64,000 nt of DNA from assembly GCA_963783085.1 (NCBI GenBank), contig CAWAMJ010000022.1:29206-93205 (forward strand), written 5' to 3'. The stretch's first letter is position 1. Each line of letters opens with the position of its first letter. This document shows positions 42,039-52,096 of this stretch, in pieces. The stretch comes from CAVYUC01 sp963783085 (lineage in GTDB: Bacteria; Bacteroidota; Bacteroidia; Bacteroidales; Prolixibacteraceae). The translations under genes were made by a program, and so were the position numbers. Below the pieces are notes generated by a model. The model saw nothing but the letters and a program-made list of their open reading frames with translations, was not told the origin of the DNA and searched no databases.

Positions 42039-42932
42039 GTGCAAATAAAAATTGAAAATCTGAACAAAATTTATAAAGGCGGGAGTTACGCATTGAAAAA
42101 CCTGAGCCTTGAAATTCCGAACGGGATGTTTGGTTTGCTTGGCCCGAACGGCGCGGGGAAATCGACTTTAATGCGCATTTTGGTGACGCTTATGAAACCA
42201 ACCAGCGGAAAAGTAACGGTAAATAACCTCGACCTGGCTAAAAACCGAAGGGAAATCCGCGCGATGCTCGGATATCTTCCGCAGGATTTCAGCTTTTTTT
42301 CAAAATTGAAAACCTATGAATTTCTGGATTATGCCGCACGTTTGGCGGGAATGAAAAATTCAACAGCCCGGCGGAATGCCGTAGAACAAATGCTGGAAGA
42401 AGTGGGCTTGTTTGAAGCCCGCGACCGGAATGCGAACAAACTCTCGGGCGGGATGAAACGCAGGCTGGGAATTGCACAGGCGCTGATCAACGATCCGAAA
42501 ATTATTATTGTGGATGAACCAACCACCGGCCTCGATCCCGAAGAACGCATCCGTTTCCGGAATTTACTGTCGACCATCAGCACCCGCGATGTCATTATTA
42601 TTCTTTCCACTCACATTGTTGGCGATATTTCCAGTACCTGCAACAACATGGCGCTGCTGAATAAAGGAAAACTTGCATTTACGGGTTCTCCCGAAGATCT
42701 GATTAAAGAAGCGCAGGGAAGTGTATGGCTGATAAAAGCCACGGAAAAAGAGTACCTCGAAATCAACGAGAAATATCCGGTAATTTCAACGATTCCTTCC
42801 GAAGGCGGCTGGGAAGTGCAGGTAGTAGCCAACAACATTAATGGTTACTACGGAAAACAAATCGATCCGAACCTGGAACATGCCTATGTGCATTTTATGG
42901 AAAATAAACTCGATCAGTGGACTAACATTTAA
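42039..42932 (+). CDS. ABC transporter ATP-binding protein
   Basis: 297 residues, starting with GTG. Walker A is GPNGAGKST (35-43), the Q-loop is LGYLPQDF, the signature is KLSGGMKRRLGIAQ, Walker B is IIIVDEPTTGLDP, and the switch His is in STHIVGDI. These are complete, so it is an active ATPase of the ABC-2 (drug/polysaccharide export) type. The last 70 residues are an accessory tail. The permease partner is the next gene. It starts the long operon, and a strong promoter lies 90 bases upstream. It is closely related in its motifs to the C-terminal ATPase of the fusion protein at 52097. Confidence 0.93.
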   Translation: MQIKIENLNKIYKGGSYALKNLSLEIPNGMFGLLGPNGAGKSTLMRILVTLMKPTSGKVTVNNLDLAKNRREIRAMLGYLPQDFSFFSKLKTYEFLDYAARLAGMKNSTARRNAVEQMLEEVGLFEARDRNANKLSGGMKRRLGIAQALINDPKIIIVDEPTTGLDPEERIRFRNLLSTISTRDVIIILSTHIVGDISSTCNNMALLNKGKLAFTGSPEDLIKEAQGSVWLIKATEKEYLEINEKYPVISTIPSEGGWEVQVVANNINGYYGKQIDPNLEHAYVHFMENKLDQWTNI

Positions 42933-42943
42933 AAACGATTATA

Positions 42944-45900
42944 ATGATTTCGTTACACAATATACTTTCGATTGCCAAATACGAACGGAAGACATTGCTG
43001 AGGAGCTGGTTCTTTCGTATTTTCAGCATTCTCTCCCTGCTGGTTTTGTTCGGAATGAACTTTGGGTTCATCATTGAAGGCGGAGGAGGAGAAAGCTGGG
43101 CTATTCGCAGCATCCCAAGCGCAATTCCCTATTTTAACCTGCTTATTTTAAATGTGGCGCAGGCTATAATTGCTGTTTTTCTGGCATCCGATTTTTTGAA
43201 ACGCGATAAAAAGCTCGATACCACCGAGGTCATTTATATGCGCTCGATGACCAACGGCGAATACGTTATCGGGAAGACCTGGGGCAACCTGCAGGTTTTT
43301 CTCGTATTGAACGTTGCCGTAGTTGTTATGGCGCTAATTTTTAACCTCCTTTCGAAAGATGCTGCCATTAGTTGGGCTTCTTACGGAATTTACCTGCTGC
43401 TCATCAGCATTCCCACGCTGGTGTATATCATGGGCCTGTCGTTTTTGCTCATGAGCGTCATCCGGAACCAGGCCATTACTTTTGTGCTGATTTTAGGATA
43501 CATTGGAATCACCCTTTTTCTGGTGCAGGCAAAGTATTATTACATTTTTGATTACATGGCGTTTAACATTCCCATGTTAAAATCCGATATCGTTGGATTC
43601 GGGAATCTGGAAGCCATACTTATTCACCGCGGAATTTATATGTCGCTGGGAATTGCCTTTATTTTTTTCACCATTTTTCTTTTGAAAAGGCTTCCCCAGT
43701 CTGATTCGATGGTTTTTCTTTCGCTCGTTTTAACAATTATCTTTCTGGGGGCGGGCTCCTATCTGGCGTACGATCATATCAGCCAGTTTAAAAAAACAGA
43801 AAATCTGAGGAATGAAATTGTTGAGTTAAATAATCAGTATGTTTCAGAGCCAGCGGTGTTGGTGCTTAGCGATTCGATTTCGCTGGACCATCAGGGGGAA
43901 ACGATAGAGGCCATATCAGCGTTACAAGTGAAGAACGAAACCAACGCTGCTATTAATAAACTAATATTTAGCCTGAATGGAGGGCTGGTTATAAAAAGCC
44001 TGAAAATAAACGGAAAAGAAACTCCGTTTGACCGGAAACGCCACCTGATTATTGCGGAACAAAATGTACAACTGGCGCCCGGCCAGGAAGCAAATGTTGA
44101 AATTTCGTACGGCGGGAAAATTGACGAAGCTTATATTTACCTTGACATAGACGAAGACGAACGGCTCGAAAAATACGGGAAGTTTGTTCTGAATGTAGAT
44201 AAACGGTATGCATTTCTGAGACCGGATTATGTTTTGCTCACCAACGAGGCCAACTGGTATCCGGAAGCTGGCGTTACTTACAGTTCCACAGATGTAAGCT
44301 GGCACCAGTCACAATTCGTCAACTTTAATTTGAAAGTAAAAACAAAACCTGGGTTGCAGGCAGTTTCACAGGGTAAAATCAACGAAACATCGCCTGGTGA
44401 ATTCACCTTCGAAAACAACCACCCGCTTACCAAAATTTCACTGGCAGTTGGGAATTACAAAGAAAAATTTTTCGAAAAGGATAGTATAAAATTTGGTATC
44501 TGGTATATTGAAGGCCACGATTTCTTTGCGAATGCCTTGCCGGAAATCAGCGACACCATTCCTGATTTAATTGGCGAGTGGCTCAACGACCTGGAACGGG
44601 CATACAGTCTCGATTATGCATTCAATCGTTTGTATCTGGTAGAAGTGCCGGCACAATTTAAAACTTTTGCCCGCATCTGGACTTCAAACCAGGAAATGGT
44701 GCAACCCGAAGAAATTTATATTCCCGAAAAGGCTTACCTCTTCCGCAGCGCCGATTTTGAAGGCGAGAAAAAAAGGATGGATCGCTGGCGCCATGATTCT
44801 AACAGCATGACCGAAGAAGACAAGGAAATCAGGCTTATCAGACAAATTGTTGAGAATTTTACTGAAGAACAACAAACTGATTTCAGGGGCGGTCCGGGAG
44901 GTGGGACCATGGAACAATCAGCCAATCCTTTTTTCTTTTTCCCGATGTTATACAATTTTCAAAACAATATCCAATCGGAAAAATGGCCTATTACCAACCG
45001 GGTTTTCGAAGCTTACCTGAAAAGTAAAGTGGCCGATATGAGGTCGGCATGGATGAGAAACATGACTGGCGTTAGTGAAGATGAAATGGCCAATATTGCG
45101 CTTCAGGACAGTACTTTTCAGGAAATCATTTCCGACCCCCGCCAAAAAAGAATCATTGACAATGTAATTAAACTGAAAGGCGACGTACTGTTTTCTATGG
45201 TGGAATTAAAAGCCGGACAGGAAGAATTTGATGAATTTCTGCACGATCTTTTGGAACAATACCAGTTCAAAAACATTTCGTTTGAGGAGTTCGACCAAAA
45301 AATAAAAGACCAATTTGGCGTGGAATTGAGCCCAATGATGAACGACTGGTTCAGCGCGAAGGAGCTGCCCGGTTACCTGTTTTCGGCGGTTGATGCCGTA
45401 AAGCTGAAATCGAACGACATGATGAAAACAAAAGTATCGATGAAAGTCACCAACTTTTCAGATATTGAAGGGCTGATTAAAATTTCATTCCGGCTGGAAG
45501 GTGGCGGTCGCAGGGGATTTGGCCCTCCCGGAGGCGATGAAAATACGATTGATAAGCTGGTGCACCTCGATCCTCATCAGACCAAGGAATTAAATTACAT
45601 GCTCGATGCCGATCCGCGAATGGTGATGATTAACACCATGACGTCGCAAAACATCCCGCAGATGATAATGGATGGATTTCACGATATTCAGGAAGACCCG
45701 AAAGCTGTTCCGGTTGAAGGCGAGCGGGTAGCGGAAACTGCGGTACAAAAAGAGCTGCCGAATGAAATTGTAATCGATAACGAGGACCCGCAATTTGAAG
45801 TAACAAAAACCGATAATACCAGCCTGCTGGAAAAATGGCTCGTAAAAGAAGATGAAGGAAGCCGGAAATATTCGGGAATGAATTACTGGAGGCCGCCAAT

Positions 45901-46282
45901 CAATTGGACTGCCATTACGAATTCTGATTTCTACGGGGAATATGTCCGCTCGGGTTATTACATTAAATCGGGCGACGGTTCGATGAAAGCAAAGTGGCAT
46001 GTTCCCATCAAAAATCCGGGTTATTACGATTTGTATTATTATTTGTATAAGGCAAGAAATTTTAGACGCGGCAGGGGCGACAACGAGAAGGGTGAATACC
46101 AGTTCATCATTCACAGCGATGATGGCGAAGAAGAGCAGACCCTGGCCATTCAAAATGCCGATGAAGGCTGGAACCACCTTGGATCATTCTATTTTTCCTC
46201 CGATACCGCATTAATCGAATTAACCAATAAATCCGATATCAGGCTTGTGTTTGCCGACGCAGTCAAACTTGTTGAACTATAG
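42944..46282 (+). CDS. ABC-2-like permease fused to a peptidase-like and golvesin-like region
   Basis: 1112 residues. The first 290 have seven hydrophobic helices (about 15-40, 58-82, 108-130, 140-165, 172-198, 225-245, 258-278) in the style of ABC-2 permeases. Residues about 290-890 are an outer region resembling M1 gluzincin peptidases of the ABC-permease/M1 fusion family (strand-rich N-part with LAPGQEANVEISYGGKID and WYPEAGVTYSS). The expected HExxH is absent, so a peptidase function is unlikely. The last 150 residues (from about 960, YYIKSGDGSMKAKWHVPI, to FADAVKLVEL) resemble a golvesin C-terminal domain. It starts 11 bases after the ATPase gene. The whole looks like a cell-surface-facing accessory of an exporter. 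Confidence 0.75.
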   Translation: MISLHNILSIAKYERKTLLRSWFFRIFSILSLLVLFGMNFGFIIEGGGGESWAIRSIPSAIPYFNLLILNVAQAIIAVFLASDFLKRDKKLDTTEVIYMRSMTNGEYVIGKTWGNLQVFLVLNVAVVVMALIFNLLSKDAAISWASYGIYLLLISIPTLVYIMGLSFLLMSVIRNQAITFVLILGYIGITLFLVQAKYYYIFDYMAFNIPMLKSDIVGFGNLEAILIHRGIYMSLGIAFIFFTIFLLKRLPQSDSMVFLSLVLTIIFLGAGSYLAYDHISQFKKTENLRNEIVELNNQYVSEPAVLVLSDSISLDHQGETIEAISALQVKNETNAAINKLIFSLNGGLVIKSLKINGKETPFDRKRHLIIAEQNVQLAPGQEANVEISYGGKIDEAYIYLDIDEDERLEKYGKFVLNVDKRYAFLRPDYVLLTNEANWYPEAGVTYSSTDVSWHQSQFVNFNLKVKTKPGLQAVSQGKINETSPGEFTFENNHPLTKISLAVGNYKEKFFEKDSIKFGIWYIEGHDFFANALPEISDTIPDLIGEWLNDLERAYSLDYAFNRLYLVEVPAQFKTFARIWTSNQEMVQPEEIYIPEKAYLFRSADFEGEKKRMDRWRHDSNSMTEEDKEIRLIRQIVENFTEEQQTDFRGGPGGGTMEQSANPFFFFPMLYNFQNNIQSEKWPITNRVFEAYLKSKVADMRSAWMRNMTGVSEDEMANIALQDSTFQEIISDPRQKRIIDNVIKLKGDVLFSMVELKAGQEEFDEFLHDLLEQYQFKNISFEEFDQKIKDQFGVELSPMMNDWFSAKELPGYLFSAVDAVKLKSNDMMKTKVSMKVTNFSDIEGLIKISFRLEGGGRRGFGPPGGDENTIDKLVHLDPHQTKELNYMLDADPRMVMINTMTSQNIPQMIMDGFHDIQEDPKAVPVEGERVAETAVQKELPNEIVIDNEDPQFEVTKTDNTSLLEKWLVKEDEGSRKYSGMNYWRPPINWTAITNSDFYGEYVRSGYYIKSGDGSMKAKWHVPIKNPGYYDLYYYLYKARNFRRGRGDNEKGEYQFIIHSDDGEEEQTLAIQNADEGWNHLGSFYFSSDTALIELTNKSDIRLVFADAVKLVEL

Positions 46283-46326
46283 AAATAAATTGTAAAATCA
46301 ATATGAACCGACTAAAGAACAAAAAA

Positions 46327-47802
46327 ATGCAGAAAGCAATACTGCTTTTTCTAATGATTATTTTATTTGCAGCAAATGCAAAGTCGCAAAAAATTCTAAC
46401 GCTCGACAGAACTTTCGAACTGGCTGAAACGGGGAGCCCCGATTTGCAGCAGTCGTTACTTAATCTGGAGCGTTACCAGAAATCGCTGGAAGCGCAACGG
46501 GCAGCGCTAAAATCACGTTTCTCACTCGATGTTTCCCCGATAAACTACAGCCGTAACCGGCGTTTCGATAGCCGCGTTTCACAATGGTACACCAATGAAA
46601 ACCTGCAATCGAGCGCACTTTTCAGAGTGGTGCAACCCATTCTCCCCACCGACGGAACTATTTCGCTGACCAACGAGTTCGGCTGGCAGAAAAGTCTCTC
46701 AGATGCCAATAATTCCGAAAGTAAGGTTTTTTACAACAACCTGTATTTAAACGTCAGTCAGCCGGTTTTTACCTACAACCGGCTAAAACTGCAACTGAAG
46801 GAACTGGAATTGAATTACGAAAATGCCAACATTGGATATGCATTGCAGCGGCTGAACCTGGAAAGAAATGTTACCCAGTATTTTTATAATGTTTACATGG
46901 CGCAAATGAACCTTCAAATTGCGCGGGACGAACTCGAAAATACACAGAAAAGTTACAACATCATTCAAAATAAAGTGCAGGCCGGACTGGCAGCAAAAGA
47001 AGAAGAATACCAGGCAGAATTGAACCTTGCCACTTCCGAATCAACTTTACAGGACAGGGAAGTTGCCTATGAGAATGCCAAAGATCAACTAAAGCTTTAC
47101 CTTGGAATGGATCTTTTTGCAGATTTTACCGTTATGGCCGATCCGAATGTAACTCCGGTGGGAATTGATCTGGATAAAGCCATTGAAAACGGGTTAAATT
47201 CGAGAATGGAAATCCGGCAACGTGAAATTGATGTGGAAACCAGCCAGTTCGAGTTGATCCGGGTGCGCGCGCAAAATGAGTTTTCCGGAGATATCAACCT
47301 CAGACTGGGTATTACCGGAGACGATCCGCAACTGAACCAAATTTTTAAAGAACCTACCAGCAGTCCCTCCGTAGCTGTAAGTTTTAGCATACCGCTGTTC
47401 GACTGGGGCGAAAAGAAGGCACGTATAGCCGCTCAGGAAGCCGCTATAAAATCGGTTCAACTTGATCAATCGGAGGAAAAAAGGCAAATTGTCGTCAATA
47501 TCCGCCAAACGTACCGGAACATTCAAAATCAGCTCAAGCAGATTGAAATCGCAAAACAAAGCGAAGTTAACGCACAGCTTACCTACGAGATCAACCTTGA
47601 ACGATACGAAAACGGCGATCTCACGGGAATGGACCTGAACCTCTACCAAACCCAGCTTTCAGAAAGGAAAATAGCTTATGCCCAGGCAATAATTAATTAT
47701 AAAATTGAATTGTTAAACCTGAAAATTCAGAGTTTGTACGATTTTGAGCACGACCAGGCTATTATGCCTTCAGAACTTTATCTAAACAACAATAACAACT
47801 AA
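46327..47802 (+). CDS. TolC-family outer membrane channel protein
   Basis: 491 residues from the ATG at 46327; the frame from 46303 adds eight residues before the signal. A signal peptide (about 1-21, AANAKSQ) precedes the TolC pattern of two repeats, each with coiled-coil helices (SLLNLERYQKSLEAQRAALK; ARDELENTQKSYNII) and strand pairs. In the pump it forms the outer-membrane duct that accepts substrate from the RND and adaptor parts. It sits between the ABC-permease fusion and the adaptor gene, an order typical of an export operon. Confidence 0.9.
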   Translation: MQKAILLFLMIILFAANAKSQKILTLDRTFELAETGSPDLQQSLLNLERYQKSLEAQRAALKSRFSLDVSPINYSRNRRFDSRVSQWYTNENLQSSALFRVVQPILPTDGTISLTNEFGWQKSLSDANNSESKVFYNNLYLNVSQPVFTYNRLKLQLKELELNYENANIGYALQRLNLERNVTQYFYNVYMAQMNLQIARDELENTQKSYNIIQNKVQAGLAAKEEEYQAELNLATSESTLQDREVAYENAKDQLKLYLGMDLFADFTVMADPNVTPVGIDLDKAIENGLNSRMEIRQREIDVETSQFELIRVRAQNEFSGDINLRLGITGDDPQLNQIFKEPTSSPSVAVSFSIPLFDWGEKKARIAAQEAAIKSVQLDQSEEKRQIVVNIRQTYRNIQNQLKQIEIAKQSEVNAQLTYEINLERYENGDLTGMDLNLYQTQLSERKIAYAQAIINYKIELLNLKIQSLYDFEHDQAIMPSELYLNNNNN

Positions 47803-47823
47803 TTCCGAAAAATATTTATAAAC

Positions 47824-48882
47824 ATGAAAAACATAAAACTGCTCGCATTAATTACATCAGTTGCTTTTGTCGTTTCGTGCAATACCCAGCAACAAGCCGG
47901 CGAAACCGAGCTGGCGGTGCCCGTTTCAATTGAAAATGTAAAACTTCAGGGAATTCAACAATACGTAAGCACAACCGGTACTGCCAGGGCTGTTTCCGAA
48001 GCCGAACTCAACACGGAAATAACGGGAGAGTATCAATTGTTGCGCAATCCCACCACCGGCAGGGAATTTAAATTGGGCGACAATGTTAAAAAAGGACAGG
48101 TAATCATTCGGCTGGAAGATGAAGAATATGAAAATAATGTTGCCATCGATGCTGCCAAACTAAACCTTGAAATTTCAGAACAGGAATATGAAAAACAAAA
48201 GTCGCTGTATGAAAAAGGCGGTGTTACGCTGCGGGAATTGCGGAATTCAGAAGTTTCAAAAACAAATGCCCAATATGCTTTTGAAAGCGCCCAGATATCG
48301 CTGGCAAAAATGAATGTAACAGCGCCGTTTGCAGGAACTATTGTGGAATTGCCCTATTTTACCGAGGGAACAAGGGTGCAGTCGGGAACCCATGTGGTTA
48401 GCCTGATGAGCTACGAAAAAATGTACATGGACATCAACCTTCCTGAAAAAAATATTTCCGAAGTAAAGGAGGGGCAAAATGTGCTGGTAACCAATTACAC
48501 CATCGAAGAAGATACGCTAACGGGAACGGTCACCCAGCTTTCACCGGCAATCAGCTCCGAAACCCGCACGTTCACCGGGAAAATTCAAATTAACAACACC
48601 GAACACAAATTACGTCCGGGGATGTTCGTAAAAGCTGATATTATCACTGCGCAAAAAGACAGCGCCGTTGTTATACCCAAAAATATTATTCTTACCGGTA
48701 ACCGCGGAAAATACATTTTTGTAGTAGAACGGAACAATGCTGCCGATGATCGCCAGATTACAACAGGGCTCGAGAATAAGGATTACGTGGAGGTTGTGGA
48801 AGGCCTTCAGAAAAACGATCGCCTCATTGTAAAAGGATTCGAAACTTTGCGCGATAATTCGAAAGTTAAAGTCATCAGATAA
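47824..48882 (+). CDS. RND/HlyD-type periplasmic adaptor lipoprotein
   Basis: 352 residues. The lipobox VVSC (C19) anchors it. After it come a lipoyl-like half (EYQLLRNPTTGREFKLGDNV), a helical hairpin (AAKLNLEISEQEYEKQKSLY), the second lipoyl half with NVTAPFAGTIVELPY, beta-barrel segments (EKNISEVKEGQNVLVTNY) and an end domain. This is the AcrA/MexA order. Adaptors connect the inner-membrane pump with TolC. It follows TolC by 21 bases and precedes the RND pump by 31. No second adaptor is seen for the second RND gene, so both may share this one. Confidence 0.92.
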   Translation: MKNIKLLALITSVAFVVSCNTQQQAGETELAVPVSIENVKLQGIQQYVSTTGTARAVSEAELNTEITGEYQLLRNPTTGREFKLGDNVKKGQVIIRLEDEEYENNVAIDAAKLNLEISEQEYEKQKSLYEKGGVTLRELRNSEVSKTNAQYAFESAQISLAKMNVTAPFAGTIVELPYFTEGTRVQSGTHVVSLMSYEKMYMDINLPEKNISEVKEGQNVLVTNYTIEEDTLTGTVTQLSPAISSETRTFTGKIQINNTEHKLRPGMFVKADIITAQKDSAVVIPKNIILTGNRGKYIFVVERNNAADDRQITTGLENKDYVEVVEGLQKNDRLIVKGFETLRDNSKVKVIR

Positions 48883-48913
48883 AATTTACCGGTACTTAAT
48901 ACGAAATTTTAAA

Positions 48914-51900
48914 ATGAAGAAATTAACCGAATTCTCTGTCAATTATCCGGTAACGATTTTAATGATAATCCTTGGCGTTGTTCTCCTGGGATACATTTCG
49001 TACGATAAACTGGGGGTTGACTTGTTTCCCGACTTAAACTCACCGCGCATTTTTGTGGAAATAAAAGCCGGTGAGCGACCACCTGAAGAGATGGAAAAAC
49101 AGTTCGTGGAAAATATCGAGGCGCTGGCAATTCGGCAGTCCGACGTTATCCAGGTAACTTCAGTTTCGAAAGTGGGCTCTGCGCAGGTAACCGTTGAATA
49201 TGCCTGGAATAAGGATATGGACGAAGCTTTTCTCGATCTTCAGAAGGCGCTGAATACGCTGACCCAAAACTCAGCGCTCGATGAAATGAAAATTACCCAG
49301 CACGATCCCAATACTTCTCCAATAATGGTGCTGGGACTGGTCCACAGCGAATTTAGCGACATGAACGAACTGCGAAAGGTGGCTGAAAATTATATTCGTA
49401 ATGAGCTGGTCAGGCTGGAGGGTGTGGCAGAAGTCGAACTTTCCGGACAGGAAGAAGGGGAAGTGATTATCAAAACTGATCCGTACCGGCTCGAATCGCA
49501 GGGACTAACGCTCGATCAGGTAAGTTCGAGAATTCAGAATTTTAACCGAAATGTTTCCGGCGGGCGAATCAGCGAAATGGGTTTGCAGTACATCGTGAAA
49601 GGTGTGAGCCTGTTGAATAATACCGATGATTTTGAAAACCTGATCGTAGGTTACAAGGCAGTCCGGCAGGAAACCGCCGGGCAAACTTCAGTGGAAATGG
49701 CTCCCGTATATCTGCGGGATGTGGCCACGGTTTCGTTCGGAAATAAAGAACCGGAAAACATTGTTCATATCAACGGCGAAAGGTGCATTGGGCTTTCCAT
49801 TTACAAAGAAACAAAATACAACACTGTAAAGGCAGTGGAACAAATCAACGAATCGCTCAACGACATTGAAAAAGCGCTACCCGGTTATTCGCTGATTCCG
49901 GTAACCAACCAGGGCACGTTTATCAACAGCGCAATCGGGGAAGTGGAAGAAACAGCGCTCCTCGGGATTCTCCTGGCTATATTTGTGCTGTTCCTTTTTC
50001 TGCGGCGCTTTGGTACCACATTAATTGTAAGTATCGCCATACCGATTTCCATCATTGCCACATTTAATTTGATGTATTTCAATCACCTGACGATAAACAT
50101 TATGACGTTGGGCGGACTGGCGCTTGGCGCAGGAATGCTCGTGGATAATGCCATTGTGGTGATGGAAAATATTTTCAGAAATCATGAAAGCGGGATGAGC
50201 GCCAAAGATTCAGCCATTTTGGGGACCGCAGAGGTTGGAGGCGCAATTACCGCGTCAACCTTAACCACCATCGTAGTTTTCCTCCCAATTGTATACCTGC
50301 ACGGAGCGTCCGGCGAACTGTTCAAAGATCAGGCATGGACAGTGGCATTTTCGCTGCTGTCGTCGTTGTTTGTGGCAATATTTGTGATTCCCACTTTGTA
50401 CTATCGTTTTTACCGGAATAAAAAAAGGCCGTCGAAACATAAATCGGTAAAAATGGGCGGCTACAGCCGTTTTCTGGAAAAAGCCCTGAAATTGAAATGG
50501 CTGGTGGTAATTTTGGCGACAATCCTGGTTTTCGGAGCATTTGCGTTAATTCCACTTATCGGTACCGAATTTATGCCGAAAACCGAAACCCGCGAGTTTA
50601 ACATTGAATTGAAATTACAGGAAGGTACAGAGCTGGAACGTACAGAAATGACAGTTCAAAACATTGAAACCATCATTACCGGTTATCTCGGCAGCAATCT
50701 CGATAAAATTTATTCGCAGGCCGGTCCGTCAACCAGCATCGAAGGCGATGAAAATGCGGTTTTTGAAGGTGAAAACACAGCGGAAATCCGGGTGATTTTA
50801 AAACCCGAATCAACAATTTCTGTTGAAAATGTGATTGAATCGATCGACAATTTAACCGAAGGAATTCCGGGACTGGAAGTGAATTTTGTTCAGGAAGAAA
50901 CCGCACTGAAATCGATTCTCGGAACCGATGAAGCGCCGGTGGTTGTGGAAGTGCGCGGTAAGGAACTCGATGAAATAGAAACGATTGTTAACGACGTGAA
51001 GGAAAGAATGACGGGAGTCGACGGTTTATTCAACGTTCAAACTTCGATAGAAGACGGAGCGCCCGAGGTGGAAATCAGGGTCGACAGGATGAGGGCCGGA
51101 ATGTACAACATCGACATTAATACCGTAATTACACAGTTACAGGATCAGCTGGAAGGCAAAAATGCCGGCCAGCTCGAAAGCGGAGGCGAAATGCGCGACA
51201 TTACCATCAAAGTTCCTGAAAAAGGATTAAATGAAATCAGCAACCTCACCATCAATTCCGGTGATCAGGAATTCCGGCTGAGCGAAATTGCAGATATCGG
51301 TTATGGGGTTGCGCCCCGCGAAATTTTCCGGAGAAATCAAAACCGGATTGGAAAAGTAACTGCACAACTGGAGAATAATGTGGCGCTCGACCATGTATCA
51401 AAAAGTATTCGCGAACAACTGAATGGTATTGAACTTCCGAGGGATTACCACATTTTGGTAACTGGCGAAGAAGAAAAACGACAGGAATCGATGAGCAGTC
51501 TTGGGTTCGCCATGTTGCTTTCAATCGTTCTGGTTTACATGGTACTGGCATCGCAGTTCGAATCACTCATACACCCGTTCACCATTTTGCTGACTATTCC
51601 GCTGGCTGTGGTTGGCAGTATTGTTACATTCCTGCTTTTAGGAAAAACATTCAATATTATGGCCATCATTGGCATCATTATGCTGGTGGGAATTGCGGTG
51701 AACGATTCCATAATTCTGGTTGACCGTATCAATCAGTTGATTCGCGACGGTATGGACCGGACGACAGCAATTTTACAAGCCGGGCAGCAGCGTATCCGCC
51801 CGATTATCATGACCAGTTTAACAACTATTCTGGCGCTGGTTCCGCTTACCATTGGTTTCGGCGAAAGCGCTTCGCTGCGATCACCAATGGCGCTGGCAGT

Positions 51901-52033
51901 AATTGGTGGCCTGGTAACTTCAACATTGCTCACGCTGGTTGTTATACCTTGTGTTTATGATATACTGGATCGGACAAAAGGAGTTTTTGCACATAAAAAA
52001 CACAATGTTGCCGCAGGCGATGAAATTCGCTAA
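48914..52033 (+). CDS. RND efflux pump inner-membrane subunit
   Basis: 1039 residues, a normal length. The start helix is followed by LFPDLNSPRIFVEIKAG, the N-terminal periplasmic part, then four helices with GMLVDNAIVVMENIF (the proton-relay Asp with Asn in the second position, as in many Bacteroidota pumps) and the second half with TEFMPKTETREFNIELKLQE. ASQFESLIHPFTILLTIPLAVVG marks the late helices. The two halves are the usual internal repeat. It is a HAE-1 type drug or metabolite exporter, probably proton driven. It lies 63 bases before the RND-ABC fusion gene. Confidence 0.94.
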   Translation: MKKLTEFSVNYPVTILMIILGVVLLGYISYDKLGVDLFPDLNSPRIFVEIKAGERPPEEMEKQFVENIEALAIRQSDVIQVTSVSKVGSAQVTVEYAWNKDMDEAFLDLQKALNTLTQNSALDEMKITQHDPNTSPIMVLGLVHSEFSDMNELRKVAENYIRNELVRLEGVAEVELSGQEEGEVIIKTDPYRLESQGLTLDQVSSRIQNFNRNVSGGRISEMGLQYIVKGVSLLNNTDDFENLIVGYKAVRQETAGQTSVEMAPVYLRDVATVSFGNKEPENIVHINGERCIGLSIYKETKYNTVKAVEQINESLNDIEKALPGYSLIPVTNQGTFINSAIGEVEETALLGILLAIFVLFLFLRRFGTTLIVSIAIPISIIATFNLMYFNHLTINIMTLGGLALGAGMLVDNAIVVMENIFRNHESGMSAKDSAILGTAEVGGAITASTLTTIVVFLPIVYLHGASGELFKDQAWTVAFSLLSSLFVAIFVIPTLYYRFYRNKKRPSKHKSVKMGGYSRFLEKALKLKWLVVILATILVFGAFALIPLIGTEFMPKTETREFNIELKLQEGTELERTEMTVQNIETIITGYLGSNLDKIYSQAGPSTSIEGDENAVFEGENTAEIRVILKPESTISVENVIESIDNLTEGIPGLEVNFVQEETALKSILGTDEAPVVVEVRGKELDEIETIVNDVKERMTGVDGLFNVQTSIEDGAPEVEIRVDRMRAGMYNIDINTVITQLQDQLEGKNAGQLESGGEMRDITIKVPEKGLNEISNLTINSGDQEFRLSEIADIGYGVAPREIFRRNQNRIGKVTAQLENNVALDHVSKSIREQLNGIELPRDYHILVTGEEEKRQESMSSLGFAMLLSIVLVYMVLASQFESLIHPFTILLTIPLAVVGSIVTFLLLGKTFNIMAIIGIIMLVGIAVNDSIILVDRINQLIRDGMDRTTAILQAGQQRIRPIIMTSLTTILALVPLTIGFGESASLRSPMALAVIGGLVTSTLLTLVVIPCVYDILDRTKGVFAHKKHNVAAGDEIR

Positions 52034-52096
52034 AGCGCAGAAGTAAAAAAAGTTAAAAACTACAAGGTACACGGCCACAAAAACGGAAAAGAAAAG

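Noticed and set aside
42944..46282. Active M1 peptidase
   Set aside because: No HExxH zinc motif was found in the outer region.
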